NCBI GenBank assembly: GCA_036557225.1
Contig: DATBHX010000024.1
Span: forward strand, 1 to 64,000
Length of the DNA: 64,000 nucleotides
Direction of reading: 5' to 3'
From: Angelobacter sp036557225
GTDB taxonomy: Bacteria; Acidobacteriota; Terriglobia; Terriglobales; Acidobacteriaceae
In this document: positions 25,912-34,091 of the stretch, one piece after another
Position numbering within the stretch: the stretch's first letter is position 1
Layout: each line of letters starts with the position of its first letter
Notes under the pieces: model-generated
Databases searched by the model: none
What the model saw: the letters and a program-made list of their open reading frames with translations, nothing else
Told to the model about the DNA's origin: nothing
Position numbers and translations under genes: made by a program

Positions 25912-27122
25912 CGAGGTCTGTGGCATCGCCCGCCGGTGAAACTCCGCATTCTGCGCAGAATGATGACCGTTTCAGCCGCTTCCGTCTCATTGGCTGGTGG
26001 GACCAGGAAAAGCTTCGCGCCGCACGCGTGCTCGTGATCGGCGCCGGAGCGCTGGGCAATGAGATCTTGAAGAACCTGGCGCTGCTGGGTTTCGCCAACA
26101 TCGTTGTCGTCGACCTTGATTCCATTGAATCTTCCAACCTCTCGCGCAGCATTCTCTATCGCGCGGCTGACGTGGGCCGCCGCAAAGCCGATGTCGCCGC
26201 CGAAGCCGTAACAAATATTTTTCCTGAAGCCCGCGTACATCCCATTACCGCGAATGTGGTGCATGGACTGGGGCTTGGGCTCTTTGCCTGGGCCGATGTT
26301 GTCCTGGCGGGACTCGACAACCGCGAGGCTCGACTGTGGATCAATCGCGCCTGCTGGAAGATGAACAAGCCGTGGATTGACGGAGCCATTGAAGGCATCA
26401 ACGGCGTGGCCCGGCTTTTCATGCCTGGCCATCCGCCCTGCTATGAATGCACGCTGGGCGAAACCGACTGGGCCATCCTGAACAAGCGCATGTCATGCAA
26501 CCTGCTGGCGCTCGAAAGCGACACGGAAGGCAAAGTCGCCACCACGCCAACCATCTCTTCGATCATCGCCGGCCTGCAGGTGCAGGAAGCGGTAAAGCTG
26601 CTGCACGGCCTTCCCGTGCTCGCGGGCAAGGGCTTTATCTTTGAAGGGCTCAACCACACTTCCTACCGGGTTGAATACACTGAAAACGCGGACTGCATGA
26701 GCCACTACACCTTCGCGGAGATCATTTCGCTGGAAGAAACCTCGCACGAGCTGACGTTAAAGCAACTGCTGGCCGCAGCGCGAGAGCAGCTTGGAGCGCA
26801 GGCAGTTGTCGTTGAGTTCAGCCGTGACGTTGTTCACAAGTTGTCATGCCCGGGCTGCGGCGCGGAAGAAGAGTTGTTTGCTCCCGTGGGCACCGTACCT
26901 TACGCTCGCGGCAAGTGTCCGGCTTGCGGACAGATGCGCGCCGTCATTACCGCGCACAGCTATACCGGCACGGAAAGTTTTGGCGAGCGCACGCTTGACC
27001 AGCTCGGGCTCCCGCTCTTTGATGTCTTCTCCGCCCGCAGCGCGGAGCGCGAGATTGCCTATTTGATCGCGGGTGACAAAAAGCAGGTATTGGGCCAGAT
27101 GGCGATGGGAGCGTCACACTGA
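25908..27122 (+). CDS. E1-like ubiquitin-activating enzyme (ThiF/MoeB superfamily)
   Basis: A 404-aa protein with an adenylation domain: GAGALGNEILKNLALLG (ATP-binding glycine motif at 45-50), VVDLDSIESSNLSRS with the conserved Asp and Arg80, RRKADVAA with Lys93, and AGLDNREAR with Asp137. CYEC (178-181) and RMSCN (Cys197, the best catalytic-Cys candidate) follow, then ATTPTISSIIAGLQVQEAVKLL, the usual E1 helix. A C-terminal zinc ribbon (C314xxC317, C337xxC340) and about 60 further residues are additions relative to MoeB. It would adenylate the modifier's C-terminus and carry it as a thioester. It overlaps both neighbours by a few bases. Confidence 0.92.
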   Translation: MTRSVASPAGETPHSAQNDDRFSRFRLIGWWDQEKLRAARVLVIGAGALGNEILKNLALLGFANIVVVDLDSIESSNLSRSILYRAADVGRRKADVAAEAVTNIFPEARVHPITANVVHGLGLGLFAWADVVLAGLDNREARLWINRACWKMNKPWIDGAIEGINGVARLFMPGHPPCYECTLGETDWAILNKRMSCNLLALESDTEGKVATTPTISSIIAGLQVQEAVKLLHGLPVLAGKGFIFEGLNHTSYRVEYTENADCMSHYTFAEIISLEETSHELTLKQLLAAAREQLGAQAVVVEFSRDVVHKLSCPGCGAEEELFAPVGTVPYARGKCPACGQMRAVITAHSYTGTESFGERTLDQLGLPLFDVFSARSAEREIAYLIAGDKKQVLGQMAMGASH

Positions 27123-28072
27123 TGGCAAAGCCGGCCAAAGTAAAAATCAGGGTCTCCACGCAGCCCGTGGTGGTGATGGAAGCTGAAGTCGCGCGCAAGA
27201 TCCGCCAGCATGCGCGCACCTCCATGAAGGCCGAGGTCTGCGGTGTGCTGATCGGCAGCACCGAGCACGAGCGGATGACCGTGGAAGCCTGCATCCAGGG
27301 CAACAACGCCGCGCAGGGCGGCGCTCATGTCACCTTCACGCAAGATACCTGGGAGCACATTTATAAGATTAAGGACAAGGATTATCCCGAGCAGAAGATT
27401 GTCGGCTGGTACCACTCCCATCCCGGCTTCGGCGTCTTCCTCTCCGAGCACGATCTGTTTATCCAGCAGAATTTCTTCTCCAACCCGCAGCAGGTAGCGT
27501 GGGTTTACGACCCGCACACAGACGAGGAAGGATGCTTTGGTTGGATTGGGGGCAACATCGAGAAACTCTCAGGCATTCGCGTTGGCTATACCCAGGAGGT
27601 GGATGCAGCAGCCTCAACAGCCAATGACTACGAAGAGGACGAAGACGAGATTCAGAGGCCGTCCAAACTGGAGCCGGGCCGAAAATCAGACGAGGCAGCG
27701 TGGGTACGATGGGCCAGCCTTGCGATCGGATACATGGCCGCGATCATCCTGGGAATAGTCGCAGGTTTTCTTTTTCGCGACTGGCAAACAGCTCCGGTCA
27801 TTGACACCATGAACGCAATCGTTGGATGCCAGCATATCCAGTGGCAATCACCTCTCTGTCAAAGCCTGTTGGTGCAGCTTGCGCCTGCGTCAATGGCGCC
27901 TGCACTTCCCATACAGGTACCGCAGGCTGCGCCGCAAGGGCAGGGTTCACCTCTGCCTCAAACCAGGGAGGCGCCCGCATCGCAAACGCCTGGCCCGGCA
28001 AAATCACCGCAAATTTCGCCGCCGCAGGAGCAAGCTCCCGCACAAAAAGGAAACAATGCCAAACACGGATGA
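27122..28072 (+). CDS. Membrane-anchored JAMM/JAB-domain isopeptidase
   Basis: A 316-aa protein. The JAMM zinc motif is complete: Glu38 (KAEVCGVLIG), His98-Ser-His100 (GWYHSHPGFGVFLS) and Asp111 seven-plus residues later. This fold removes ubiquitin-like proteins or trims their tails. Residues about 203-225 form one membrane segment (WASLAIGYMAAIILGIVAGF), followed by a Pro/Gln/Ala-rich tail of ~90 residues. The catalytic domain therefore probably faces the cytoplasm. It starts one base inside the E1 stop (TGATG) and its end overlaps the FHA gene. Role as deconjugase or modifier-maturing protease is inferred. Confidence 0.92.
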   Translation: MAKPAKVKIRVSTQPVVVMEAEVARKIRQHARTSMKAEVCGVLIGSTEHERMTVEACIQGNNAAQGGAHVTFTQDTWEHIYKIKDKDYPEQKIVGWYHSHPGFGVFLSEHDLFIQQNFFSNPQQVAWVYDPHTDEEGCFGWIGGNIEKLSGIRVGYTQEVDAAASTANDYEEDEDEIQRPSKLEPGRKSDEAAWVRWASLAIGYMAAIILGIVAGFLFRDWQTAPVIDTMNAIVGCQHIQWQSPLCQSLLVQLAPASMAPALPIQVPQAAPQGQGSPLPQTREAPASQTPGPAKSPQISPPQEQAPAQKGNNAKHG

Positions 28073-29120
28073 CAAGCCGGCTTTCAAAATCACACTGGAA
28101 GACCTGGCCAAGGTTGAGGTCCGGAGCGAAACGCCCAGCGGCGCCATGACCGCCGTTGCGGGCGCGAAGCAGTACGGGAACATCGCCTCGCCGGGAGATG
28201 CCCCTGCCCTGGAGACGCAGGATAAGCCGAGCATCTTTTTGCAAGGCTGGTTCTATCTGGGCGCGGCTGGCATGATCGGGGCGTTGGTTGGATGGGGGCT
28301 CTGCGAACCCTTCTTTATTGATTTCGGCCGAACGCAATTCACTTGGTCAGATTTTCTGATGCTGCCCCTGATCATCATGTTTACCTGCCTGGGATTGGGA
28401 GTGGCGGAAAGCATTGTTGAGCGCTCGCTCAAAAAAGCGATGATACGCGGTCTTCTTGCCATTGCTTTGGGCGCTGTGTTTGGCTTTATTTTCGATCGCG
28501 TGGCCAACATCGTCTACTTCATCGGAACGGGGATTATTTATGAAATGGGAGTCCGCACGGCGCACAACCCCGCGCATTGGATCGTACGCGGCGTTGCCTG
28601 GGCAGTGTTTGGTGTTGCCGGCGGCATTGTATATGGTTTGGTAGATCGCTCCGCACGCAAGACGAAGTATGGCGTCCTGGGCGGATTAATCGGCGCCGGC
28701 CTGGGTGGTACAGTTTTTGATCCGATCAGCTTTGCTACGAAAACCGGCAGTGTAAGCCGGGGGGTTGGCTTCGGCTTGCTGGGTCTTGCAGCCGGTGCAG
28801 CCATTGGCATTGTGGAAAGCGCATTGAAAGACCGCTGGCTTTATGTTGCTTCGGGACCGCTCGCGGGCAAGCAATTTATTCTCTATAAACCCATTACTAC
28901 CATTGGCAGCAGCCAGAAGTGCGATATCTACCTGTTCAAAGACAACTCCATTCTTCCCCAACATGGCGTCATCGAGATGCGAGGCGCACAGACTTTTCTG
29001 CGTTCCGATGGGCCGATCTTTATCTCCGGCCAGCCGGTACGTACCCGAGCCCTGCAAAGCGGCGATCTCATCCAGGTCGGGCGTTACGCGTTTCACTTCC
29101 GTGAAAGGCACCGCAGCTGA
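28056..29120 (+). CDS. Multi-TM membrane protein with C-terminal FHA domain
   Basis: A 354-aa protein; the start at 28056 has AAGGA 4 bases upstream and overlaps the JAB gene by 17 bases. After ~60 polar residues there are about six Gly-rich membrane segments (60-260), some with glycine-zipper patterns (GVLGGLIGAGLGG). The last ~85 residues look like an FHA domain: ITTIGSSQKCDIYLF, LPQHGVIE, and LQSGDLIQVGRYAFHF. The conserved Ser and His of FHA domains are present, though the Arg of the usual GR motif is not obvious. FHA domains bind phosphothreonine peptides, hinting that the system responds to phosphorylation. Confidence 0.82.
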   Translation: MPNTDDKPAFKITLEDLAKVEVRSETPSGAMTAVAGAKQYGNIASPGDAPALETQDKPSIFLQGWFYLGAAGMIGALVGWGLCEPFFIDFGRTQFTWSDFLMLPLIIMFTCLGLGVAESIVERSLKKAMIRGLLAIALGAVFGFIFDRVANIVYFIGTGIIYEMGVRTAHNPAHWIVRGVAWAVFGVAGGIVYGLVDRSARKTKYGVLGGLIGAGLGGTVFDPISFATKTGSVSRGVGFGLLGLAAGAAIGIVESALKDRWLYVASGPLAGKQFILYKPITTIGSSQKCDIYLFKDNSILPQHGVIEMRGAQTFLRSDGPIFISGQPVRTRALQSGDLIQVGRYAFHFRERHRS

Positions 29121-29740
29121 TGACCGACCCTGTTTGTCCCTATTGCCGCATGCCATTCGATGAGAGCAGTCCGCCGCGCGTGTTCTGCACGGCGTGCGGC
29201 ACGCCGCATCACGAAGATTGCTACCAGGAAAATGGAGGTTGCACGGTGTTCGGCTGTGCGCGCGCGCCGGCTGACGATCCTAAACTGCAGGTCTCACAAA
29301 GTGATTTGAGCGCCGTAAACCTGCCCGGCCAACCTTACACGCCGCAGCAGACGCGGCCTTATGTTTCGGCCCAACCGGCAGGCGCTCCGCAGTCTTCATT
29401 ACAGTATGGCGGACCGCTGGGTTTGTCACAGGCTGCCGCGGCGACGGCACCCGCGAACGCCCCGGTTGCTCCGGCTTATGGATACCCTCAGCAATCGCCT
29501 GCCCTGGCTCCGGACGTGACCTATGGGCCGCAAAAAAACCGCAGCACCTTCATCGTTCTGGGAATTTTTCTCGGCTGGCTCGGTATTCACAATTTTTACG
29601 CCGGATACACCGGCAGGGCCGTGGGCCAACTCTGCTTAACCGTGCTTACCCTCGGTTATCTCGGTCTGGCCTCATGGGTCTGGGCGATCGTCGAAATTTG
29701 TCTGGTCACCAAAGACAGCAAAGGGTTTGATCTCAACTAA
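29120..29740 (+). CDS. RING-like zinc-finger plus TM2-domain membrane protein (E3 candidate)
   Basis: A 206-aa protein starting one base inside the preceding stop (TGATG). Residues 6-46 hold C6xxC9, C23xxC26, His30/31, C34, C41 and C46, including GTPHHEDC and NGGC, a pattern I recognise from prokaryotic RING-type binuclear treble-clef domains. A Pro/Gln/Ala-rich linker (about 50-145) leads to a TM2 domain with two membrane helices (GIFLGWLGIHNFYAGYTG...GYLGLASWVWAIVEI). In an operon with E1 and E2 it is the natural candidate for a membrane-bound E3-like adaptor. Zinc binding and E2 binding are inferred, not shown. Confidence 0.83.
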   Translation: MTDPVCPYCRMPFDESSPPRVFCTACGTPHHEDCYQENGGCTVFGCARAPADDPKLQVSQSDLSAVNLPGQPYTPQQTRPYVSAQPAGAPQSSLQYGGPLGLSQAAAATAPANAPVAPAYGYPQQSPALAPDVTYGPQKNRSTFIVLGIFLGWLGIHNFYAGYTGRAVGQLCLTVLTLGYLGLASWVWAIVEICLVTKDSKGFDLN

Positions 29741-29755
29741 ACGTGCGGGTGAAAA

Positions 29756-30505
29756 ATGAAATATTACATTCAGCGCCAGCTCAATGAGTACGGCCCTTAC
29801 ACACTGGCCGATCTGCAACGCTACGTCGCCCAGGGCAGCATTCAGCTTAATGACCTCGCGCGCAGTGAAGGCATGACGGATTGGGTCCCGGTTTCCCAGG
29901 TGCTGGGAAATATTCCGATTCCCGTCCCCGCCCCTGCCGCGCAACCCGTAGCTCCAGCTTACGGCGCGGGAGGCACATATGGCAGCGGCACTGCCCAGGG
30001 CGCGGGAACGGTCTACGGCGGACCAAGCCTCGGATATGGAGTGCAACCCGCGGTCGCTCCCGCCGGCCCTACGCCGGTTAATCTTCATTGGGGTTTGGTA
30101 TTGCTGCTTGGCGTGGTGTCCTGCGGACTCTTTACTCAGGCTTGGCTGATTGTAGAAAGCGCATTTGTTCGCAAAGTTAAGCCTGAAAGCAAGGGCATGA
30201 TCATGGTGATTATCTCCGTTGCCAGCTTCTTTCTCGGCGGATTTGTGAACGGATTCATTAATGCTACGAGCCATGGCGAAGGAGTTCCCGTGGGAACACT
30301 GTTTACCTTGGCTGGTCTGGTTCTCTACATTATCGGGATATTCCAAATGAAGAGTGACCTTGAGGACTACTACAACACGGTTGAGCCAATCAATTTACGG
30401 CTCAGTGGAGTGATGACCTTCTTTTTCAGCGTTTACTACTTTCAATATCATTTCTCTCGAATCGCGCAATGGAAGAAAACCGGAGTGCTGCAACCGCAAG
30501 GCTGA
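29756..30505 (+). CDS. GYF_2-domain membrane protein 1
   Basis: A 249-aa protein. Residues 1-55 form a GYF_2-type domain: MKYYIQRQLNEYGPYTLADL and EGMTDWVPVSQVLG, with the conserved Gly-Pro-Tyr and Trp. GYF-type domains bind proline-rich peptides; Pro-rich tails exist on the JAB, RING and E2 proteins of the same operon. A Pro/Gly/Ala linker precedes about four membrane segments, ending in a conserved basic tail. It lies 15 bases after the RING gene. Confidence 0.82.
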   Translation: MKYYIQRQLNEYGPYTLADLQRYVAQGSIQLNDLARSEGMTDWVPVSQVLGNIPIPVPAPAAQPVAPAYGAGGTYGSGTAQGAGTVYGGPSLGYGVQPAVAPAGPTPVNLHWGLVLLLGVVSCGLFTQAWLIVESAFVRKVKPESKGMIMVIISVASFFLGGFVNGFINATSHGEGVPVGTLFTLAGLVLYIIGIFQMKSDLEDYYNTVEPINLRLSGVMTFFFSVYYFQYHFSRIAQWKKTGVLQPQG

Positions 30506-30626
30506 CGAATCTGCGAGCCAAAACCGGAATAGAAAGTGTATTCGGTTGGAAAAAATCGATATACCACAACGAATAGGGCCAGCACTGATGCAAGCAAAGG
30601 CTTAACGCCTGCAGTCCAGGGAGAGC

Positions 30627-31418
30627 ATGAAATATTACATTCAGCGCCAACTCAATGAATATGGCCCTTACACACTGGCCGATCTGCAACGCTATGTCGC
30701 CCAGGGCAGCATTCAGCTTACTGATCTGACGCGCAGCGAAGGCATGACGGATTGGGTCCCGGTTTCACAGGTGCTGGGAACTATTCCGCCTCCTCCGCCG
30801 TCTCAACCTGCGCAACCATCCGCAACCGGTGCCTACGGCGTGGTCCCTGCCGCGGGCGGTGCCACGGTTTACGGCGGACCCCAGACAGACTATGGCTCTC
30901 CAGGGACGCTGTATGGAGGCACAGGAACGCCCTATGGCAGCGCCGCCCCAATGCGGGCCATGAGCAGCGGCCCAGTACCCAACGATTTCCATTGGGCCCT
31001 GGTGTTCCTGATCAGTTTTTTCTGCGGTATTTTTCAGTTGGTCTGGCTTTTTATTGAAGCTGGATTCGTCAAGCAGATCGATCGTGAAAGCAAGGCCATC
31101 GCACTATTGATTGGCGGTATTGTGGCACAGGTCCTCGCATTTGTGGCTTTGTTTGCCAGCGCGGCGCAATCTGAAGGGGAGGAACCCGGACCGGCCGTCA
31201 TTGTACCGTTCCTGCTTTTCCTGCTGGTCGGCGCGGTCTTGCATATCGTCGCGGTGTTTCAGATGCGCGATTCCCTGGTGCGCTACTACAACACAGTCGA
31301 GCCGATCCATCTGCGCCTGAGCGGCGTGATGACCTTCTTTTTCGCCGTATACTACTTTCAATATCACCTCACACGCATTGCCACGTGGAAGAAAACGGGT
31401 TACATTCAACCGCAATGA
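30627..31418 (+). CDS. GYF_2-domain membrane protein 2 (tandem paralogue)
   Basis: A 263-aa paralogue of the previous gene, preceded by AGGGAGAG. The GYF_2 domain is nearly identical at the DNA level, whereas the linker and membrane region have diverged and the last ~35 residues are again very similar (NTVEPIHLRLSGVMTFFFAVYY). The pattern suggests tandem duplication with later gene conversion or selection on the ends. Its stop overlaps the start of the DUF2752 gene (ATGA). It is separated from its paralogue by 121 bases, the longest gap in the operon. Confidence 0.82.
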   Translation: MKYYIQRQLNEYGPYTLADLQRYVAQGSIQLTDLTRSEGMTDWVPVSQVLGTIPPPPPSQPAQPSATGAYGVVPAAGGATVYGGPQTDYGSPGTLYGGTGTPYGSAAPMRAMSSGPVPNDFHWALVFLISFFCGIFQLVWLFIEAGFVKQIDRESKAIALLIGGIVAQVLAFVALFASAAQSEGEEPGPAVIVPFLLFLLVGAVLHIVAVFQMRDSLVRYYNTVEPIHLRLSGVMTFFFAVYYFQYHLTRIATWKKTGYIQPQ

Positions 31419-31801
31419 GCATGAAACCTCAAACTCGAGCGCACTGCGCGGCTGCAGGGCTGTTGTTAAGCGGCGCGTTTCTGTACTCGTTTGCTCCTGC
31501 CGAGCACACTTTTTACCCCCGCTGCATCTTTCATGCGCTCACCGGATTGCAGTGTCCCGGATGCGGCGGAACACGAGCTCTCTACCACCTGTTGCATCTG
31601 AACCTTGGTCAGGCGATGCACTACAACGCATTGGTGACCATGCTGGCGCCGTTTTTGCTGGGGTACTTTGTCTTCTGGTATTGCGCCGTTCTTCGTACGG
31701 GCCAGGGTCCCAGATTGTCATTTTCACGTCCGGTGATGGTGGCCATGTACGTGACAGTGATCTTGTTTGCTGTAGTCAGAAACCTCGCATTCTTTTCCTG
31801 A
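31415..31801 (+). CDS. DUF2752 membrane protein
   Basis: A 128-aa protein; the ATG at 31415 overlaps the previous stop by 4 bases. The motif CPGCGGTRALYHLL around residue 47 is the signature of DUF2752, a family of small membrane proteins with three helices. The conserved cysteines may bind metal. Its function is unknown; the overlap ties it to the ubiquitin-like operon, where it adds another membrane component. Confidence 0.85.
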   Translation: MSMKPQTRAHCAAAGLLLSGAFLYSFAPAEHTFYPRCIFHALTGLQCPGCGGTRALYHLLHLNLGQAMHYNALVTMLAPFLLGYFVFWYCAVLRTGQGPRLSFSRPVMVAMYVTVILFAVVRNLAFFS

Positions 31802-31809
31802 GTCGCTTT

Positions 31810-32469
31810 ATGTTGTCACCCAGAATTCGCCGGCTGAAACTCGACCACGATTCGCTGCTCAAACGTTTCTCCGGCTGGCCATTGATTCGCATGGTCGGCA
31901 CGGCGGGCATGCCGCCGGAACTGTATCGCTTTCAATACCTGGTTCGCGGGCTTTACGTCGCGCCCGATGGCGCAATCCTGGAACGTAACGACCATCTCAT
32001 GGAAGTCAATTTATCCATGGGCTATCCGCGGCGCGCACCGCAATGCCGCATGCTCACGCCGGTCTTTCATCCGAACTTCGACGACAGCTCGGTCTGCATC
32101 GGCGATTTCTGGGCCGCATCAGAAGGATTGGATGATCTGATTATTCGCATTGGCCGCATGATCGCCTACCAGGAATACAACACTAAGAGCCCGCTGAATG
32201 GGCTGGCGGCGAAGTGGGCTGCGCAAAACAGCCATCTTCTGCCGGTTGACCCGCGCCCTATTGCTCCGCCGCTGGAAACAGCACAGGCAATTGCCACGCC
32301 TGCCGCTGAACCGCCTTCACCGGCGGTAAGTCCAGCGCCGCCTGTGGAATCTGCTTCTGCGGCGACGGCGCCTTCGCTGTCCGCAAGTACGGTGGCCTCA
32401 AGTTCTGCAACGGTATCGTCCGCAAATCCAGGCGACGATCCGTGGGCGCAAAAGATCGTAATTCCTTAG
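31810..32469 (+). CDS. E2-like ubiquitin-conjugating enzyme (UBC fold)
   Basis: A 219-aa protein starting at 31810, 8 bases after the DUF2752 stop; an in-frame extension upstream is just that gene read in another frame. The UBC core contains APDGAILERNDHLMEVNLSMGYP, then VFHPNF with the HPN motif (87-89) and SVCIGDFW with Cys96 seven residues after the Asn, as expected for the E2 active site. SPLNGLAAKW (127-136) matches the PLN helix region of eukaryotic E2s. The last ~70 residues are a low-complexity Pro/Ala/Ser tail, which could bind the GYF domains. It would accept the modifier from the E1. Confidence 0.92.
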   Translation: MLSPRIRRLKLDHDSLLKRFSGWPLIRMVGTAGMPPELYRFQYLVRGLYVAPDGAILERNDHLMEVNLSMGYPRRAPQCRMLTPVFHPNFDDSSVCIGDFWAASEGLDDLIIRIGRMIAYQEYNTKSPLNGLAAKWAAQNSHLLPVDPRPIAPPLETAQAIATPAAEPPSPAVSPAPPVESASAATAPSLSASTVASSSATVSSANPGDDPWAQKIVIP

Positions 32470-32784
32470 CTCAACTTCCATTTTTACTGCTGATCGAAAT
32501 CCTTTTCTGATCTTCTCTGAATCTTTGTTGCCGTAGTGCGCGAGCCTTTGTCCCAATTAACTTTTCTTAAGATTTTTCCGCTGTTCTGAATTTGAAAATT
32601 CCTGAATTTTTTCTTGGCAGGAGGTTTTTGCATAGTACACTCCAGCACCATTGCACGTTATTTCCGCCGCCGGCACGATCTTTTGACGACTGGAAAATTC
32701 ATACAACTCGCTTCATACCGGCTTCTTCTGTTCGTTTTTTTATAGACAGATGCGGCAATCCCACAAATAGTGAGGTCAGTGAAA
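32470..32784. other. Intergenic region upstream of the first EXORDIUM-like gene
   Basis: This 315-base AT-rich gap follows the E2 gene. No ORF is convincing. The last ~60 bases (CTGTTCGTTTTTTT, GACAGATGCGGCAA, then GAGGTCAG before the start) resemble the region just upstream of the second EXORDIUM-like gene, showing that the duplication included a shared leader or promoter. No terminator hairpin with a U-tract was found after the E2 gene. Confidence 0.5.
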
Positions 32785-33801
32785 ATGAAGCTTCCCCAGG
32801 GAAAGATCAGACTCGCGTTAGCTTTCTTCTTTGTGATCCTGGCTACCAATTTCGTGATGGCGCAAGCCCTCAACGACCATGTTGAAAACCCCAGCAATAC
32901 TCCGCTGAAGGACAGTGTGCCGGATGACATCTTCCATAGTCATCATGGCAACCCCAATCAGAAACTGGCTCCAGTCCCCGGACCGATCGGAGACACAGTA
33001 GTCACCGGCAACGGCATTAACTATCACGGCGGCCCGGTGCTGAAAGCCAACCCGGTTCCGATTTACCTGATCTTCTACGGCAACTGGAACGGCACAGGCT
33101 CCAACACGGCAGCCAGCGTCAGCCTGATTGAGCACTTCGTCAGCACGCTCGGCAACACACCGCTGGAACATATAGCCACGACTTACGGCGACACCACCGG
33201 CAACGTCAGCGGCAACGTGAGCCTGGGCGGCGTGGCCACCGTGAATAGTTCCACCAACCTGAATGACACTAGTCTGCGGACCACGGTCAGCAACGTCATC
33301 AACAGTGGCGCTCTGCCGCGCAACGCCAATGGCGTCTACATGGTGCTGACTTCCTCCAACATCAATGAAACCTCAGGATTCTGCACTCAGTACTGCGGCT
33401 TCCATACCCACGCAACGCTGGGCGGAGTCGATATCAAATACGCCTTCGTCGGTAACCCGGACCGCTGCCCCTCGGGCTGCGAAATCCAGCGCACCGGCCC
33501 CAACAGCCCGGCGACCAACGTAGGCGGCGCGGATGGCCTGCTCAACGTGTTCTCGCATGAGCAGTTTGAAGCCATCACCGATCCTGATCTGAATGCCTGG
33601 TTTGATTCCAGCGGCCAGGAAGACTCCGATAAGTGCAATTTCAATTTCGGAACCACGCAGACGTGCACTTCTACAAGCATTTGCTCGGCCTCGGGCAAAG
33701 CCGCGGCTGCCAAGTTCAACCAGACTTTCGGCGGCAATGACTGGATGCTGCAACAGCAGTGGGAAAATGCTGCTGGCGGCAAGTGCGTCCAGCACCTTTA
33801 A
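32785..33801 (+). CDS. Secreted EXORDIUM/phosphate-induced protein 1 family protein, copy 1
   Basis: A 338-aa protein from the ATG at 32785, with GAGG 9 bases upstream. A signal peptide (IRLALAFFFVILATNFVMAQ) precedes the family motif YHGGPVLKANPVPIYLIFYGNW. Other features are FCTQYCGFHTH and SHEQFEAITDPDLNAWFD with a HExxE-like stretch followed by DKCNF and a Cys-rich end, so disulfides are likely. In plants EXORDIUM proteins act in cell expansion and carbon response; a bacterial role is unknown. The HExxE motif suggests metal binding or a protease-like fold. It is one of two tandem copies. Confidence 0.88.
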   Translation: MKLPQGKIRLALAFFFVILATNFVMAQALNDHVENPSNTPLKDSVPDDIFHSHHGNPNQKLAPVPGPIGDTVVTGNGINYHGGPVLKANPVPIYLIFYGNWNGTGSNTAASVSLIEHFVSTLGNTPLEHIATTYGDTTGNVSGNVSLGGVATVNSSTNLNDTSLRTTVSNVINSGALPRNANGVYMVLTSSNINETSGFCTQYCGFHTHATLGGVDIKYAFVGNPDRCPSGCEIQRTGPNSPATNVGGADGLLNVFSHEQFEAITDPDLNAWFDSSGQEDSDKCNFNFGTTQTCTSTSICSASGKAAAAKFNQTFGGNDWMLQQQWENAAGGKCVQHL

Positions 33802-33809
33802 ACATGGCA

Positions 33810-33835
33810 GGCCGCCGTATCGTTCGGCGGCCTTT
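33810..33835 (+). terminator. Intrinsic terminator after EXORDIUM-like copy 1
   Basis: GGCCGCCG and CGGCGGCC form a perfect 8-bp stem around a 7-nt loop, followed by a short TTT run. It lies 9 bases after the stop codon. Confidence 0.65.
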
Positions 33836-34091
33836 CCCACCTCTGACGGCAACTTGAAAGCAGGAGATAAGCAGGTATTTCGCGGTAAATACAGGGATTT
33901 CGGCGGGGGACGAAGCAGATTTAATAGATTGTTTTTTCCAACTTTCATACTAGACTCTGTCCACTGTCGGCGCGGGCCGGGAGTTGTATCACCCAGGGCT
34001 TCCAGCAAATCCATTCTGATTTATTCATTCGGCTTAATCTGTTTGTATTTTTTGACAGAAGTGGCAAATCAAGCACTACGAGGTCAGAACA

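Noticed and set aside
24517..32469. CBASS or Bil antiphage system
   Set aside because: E1, E2 and JAB are shared features, but there is no cGAS/DncV-like cyclase or CBASS effector, and the RING, FHA, GYF and TM2 partners differ from the Bil gene set.
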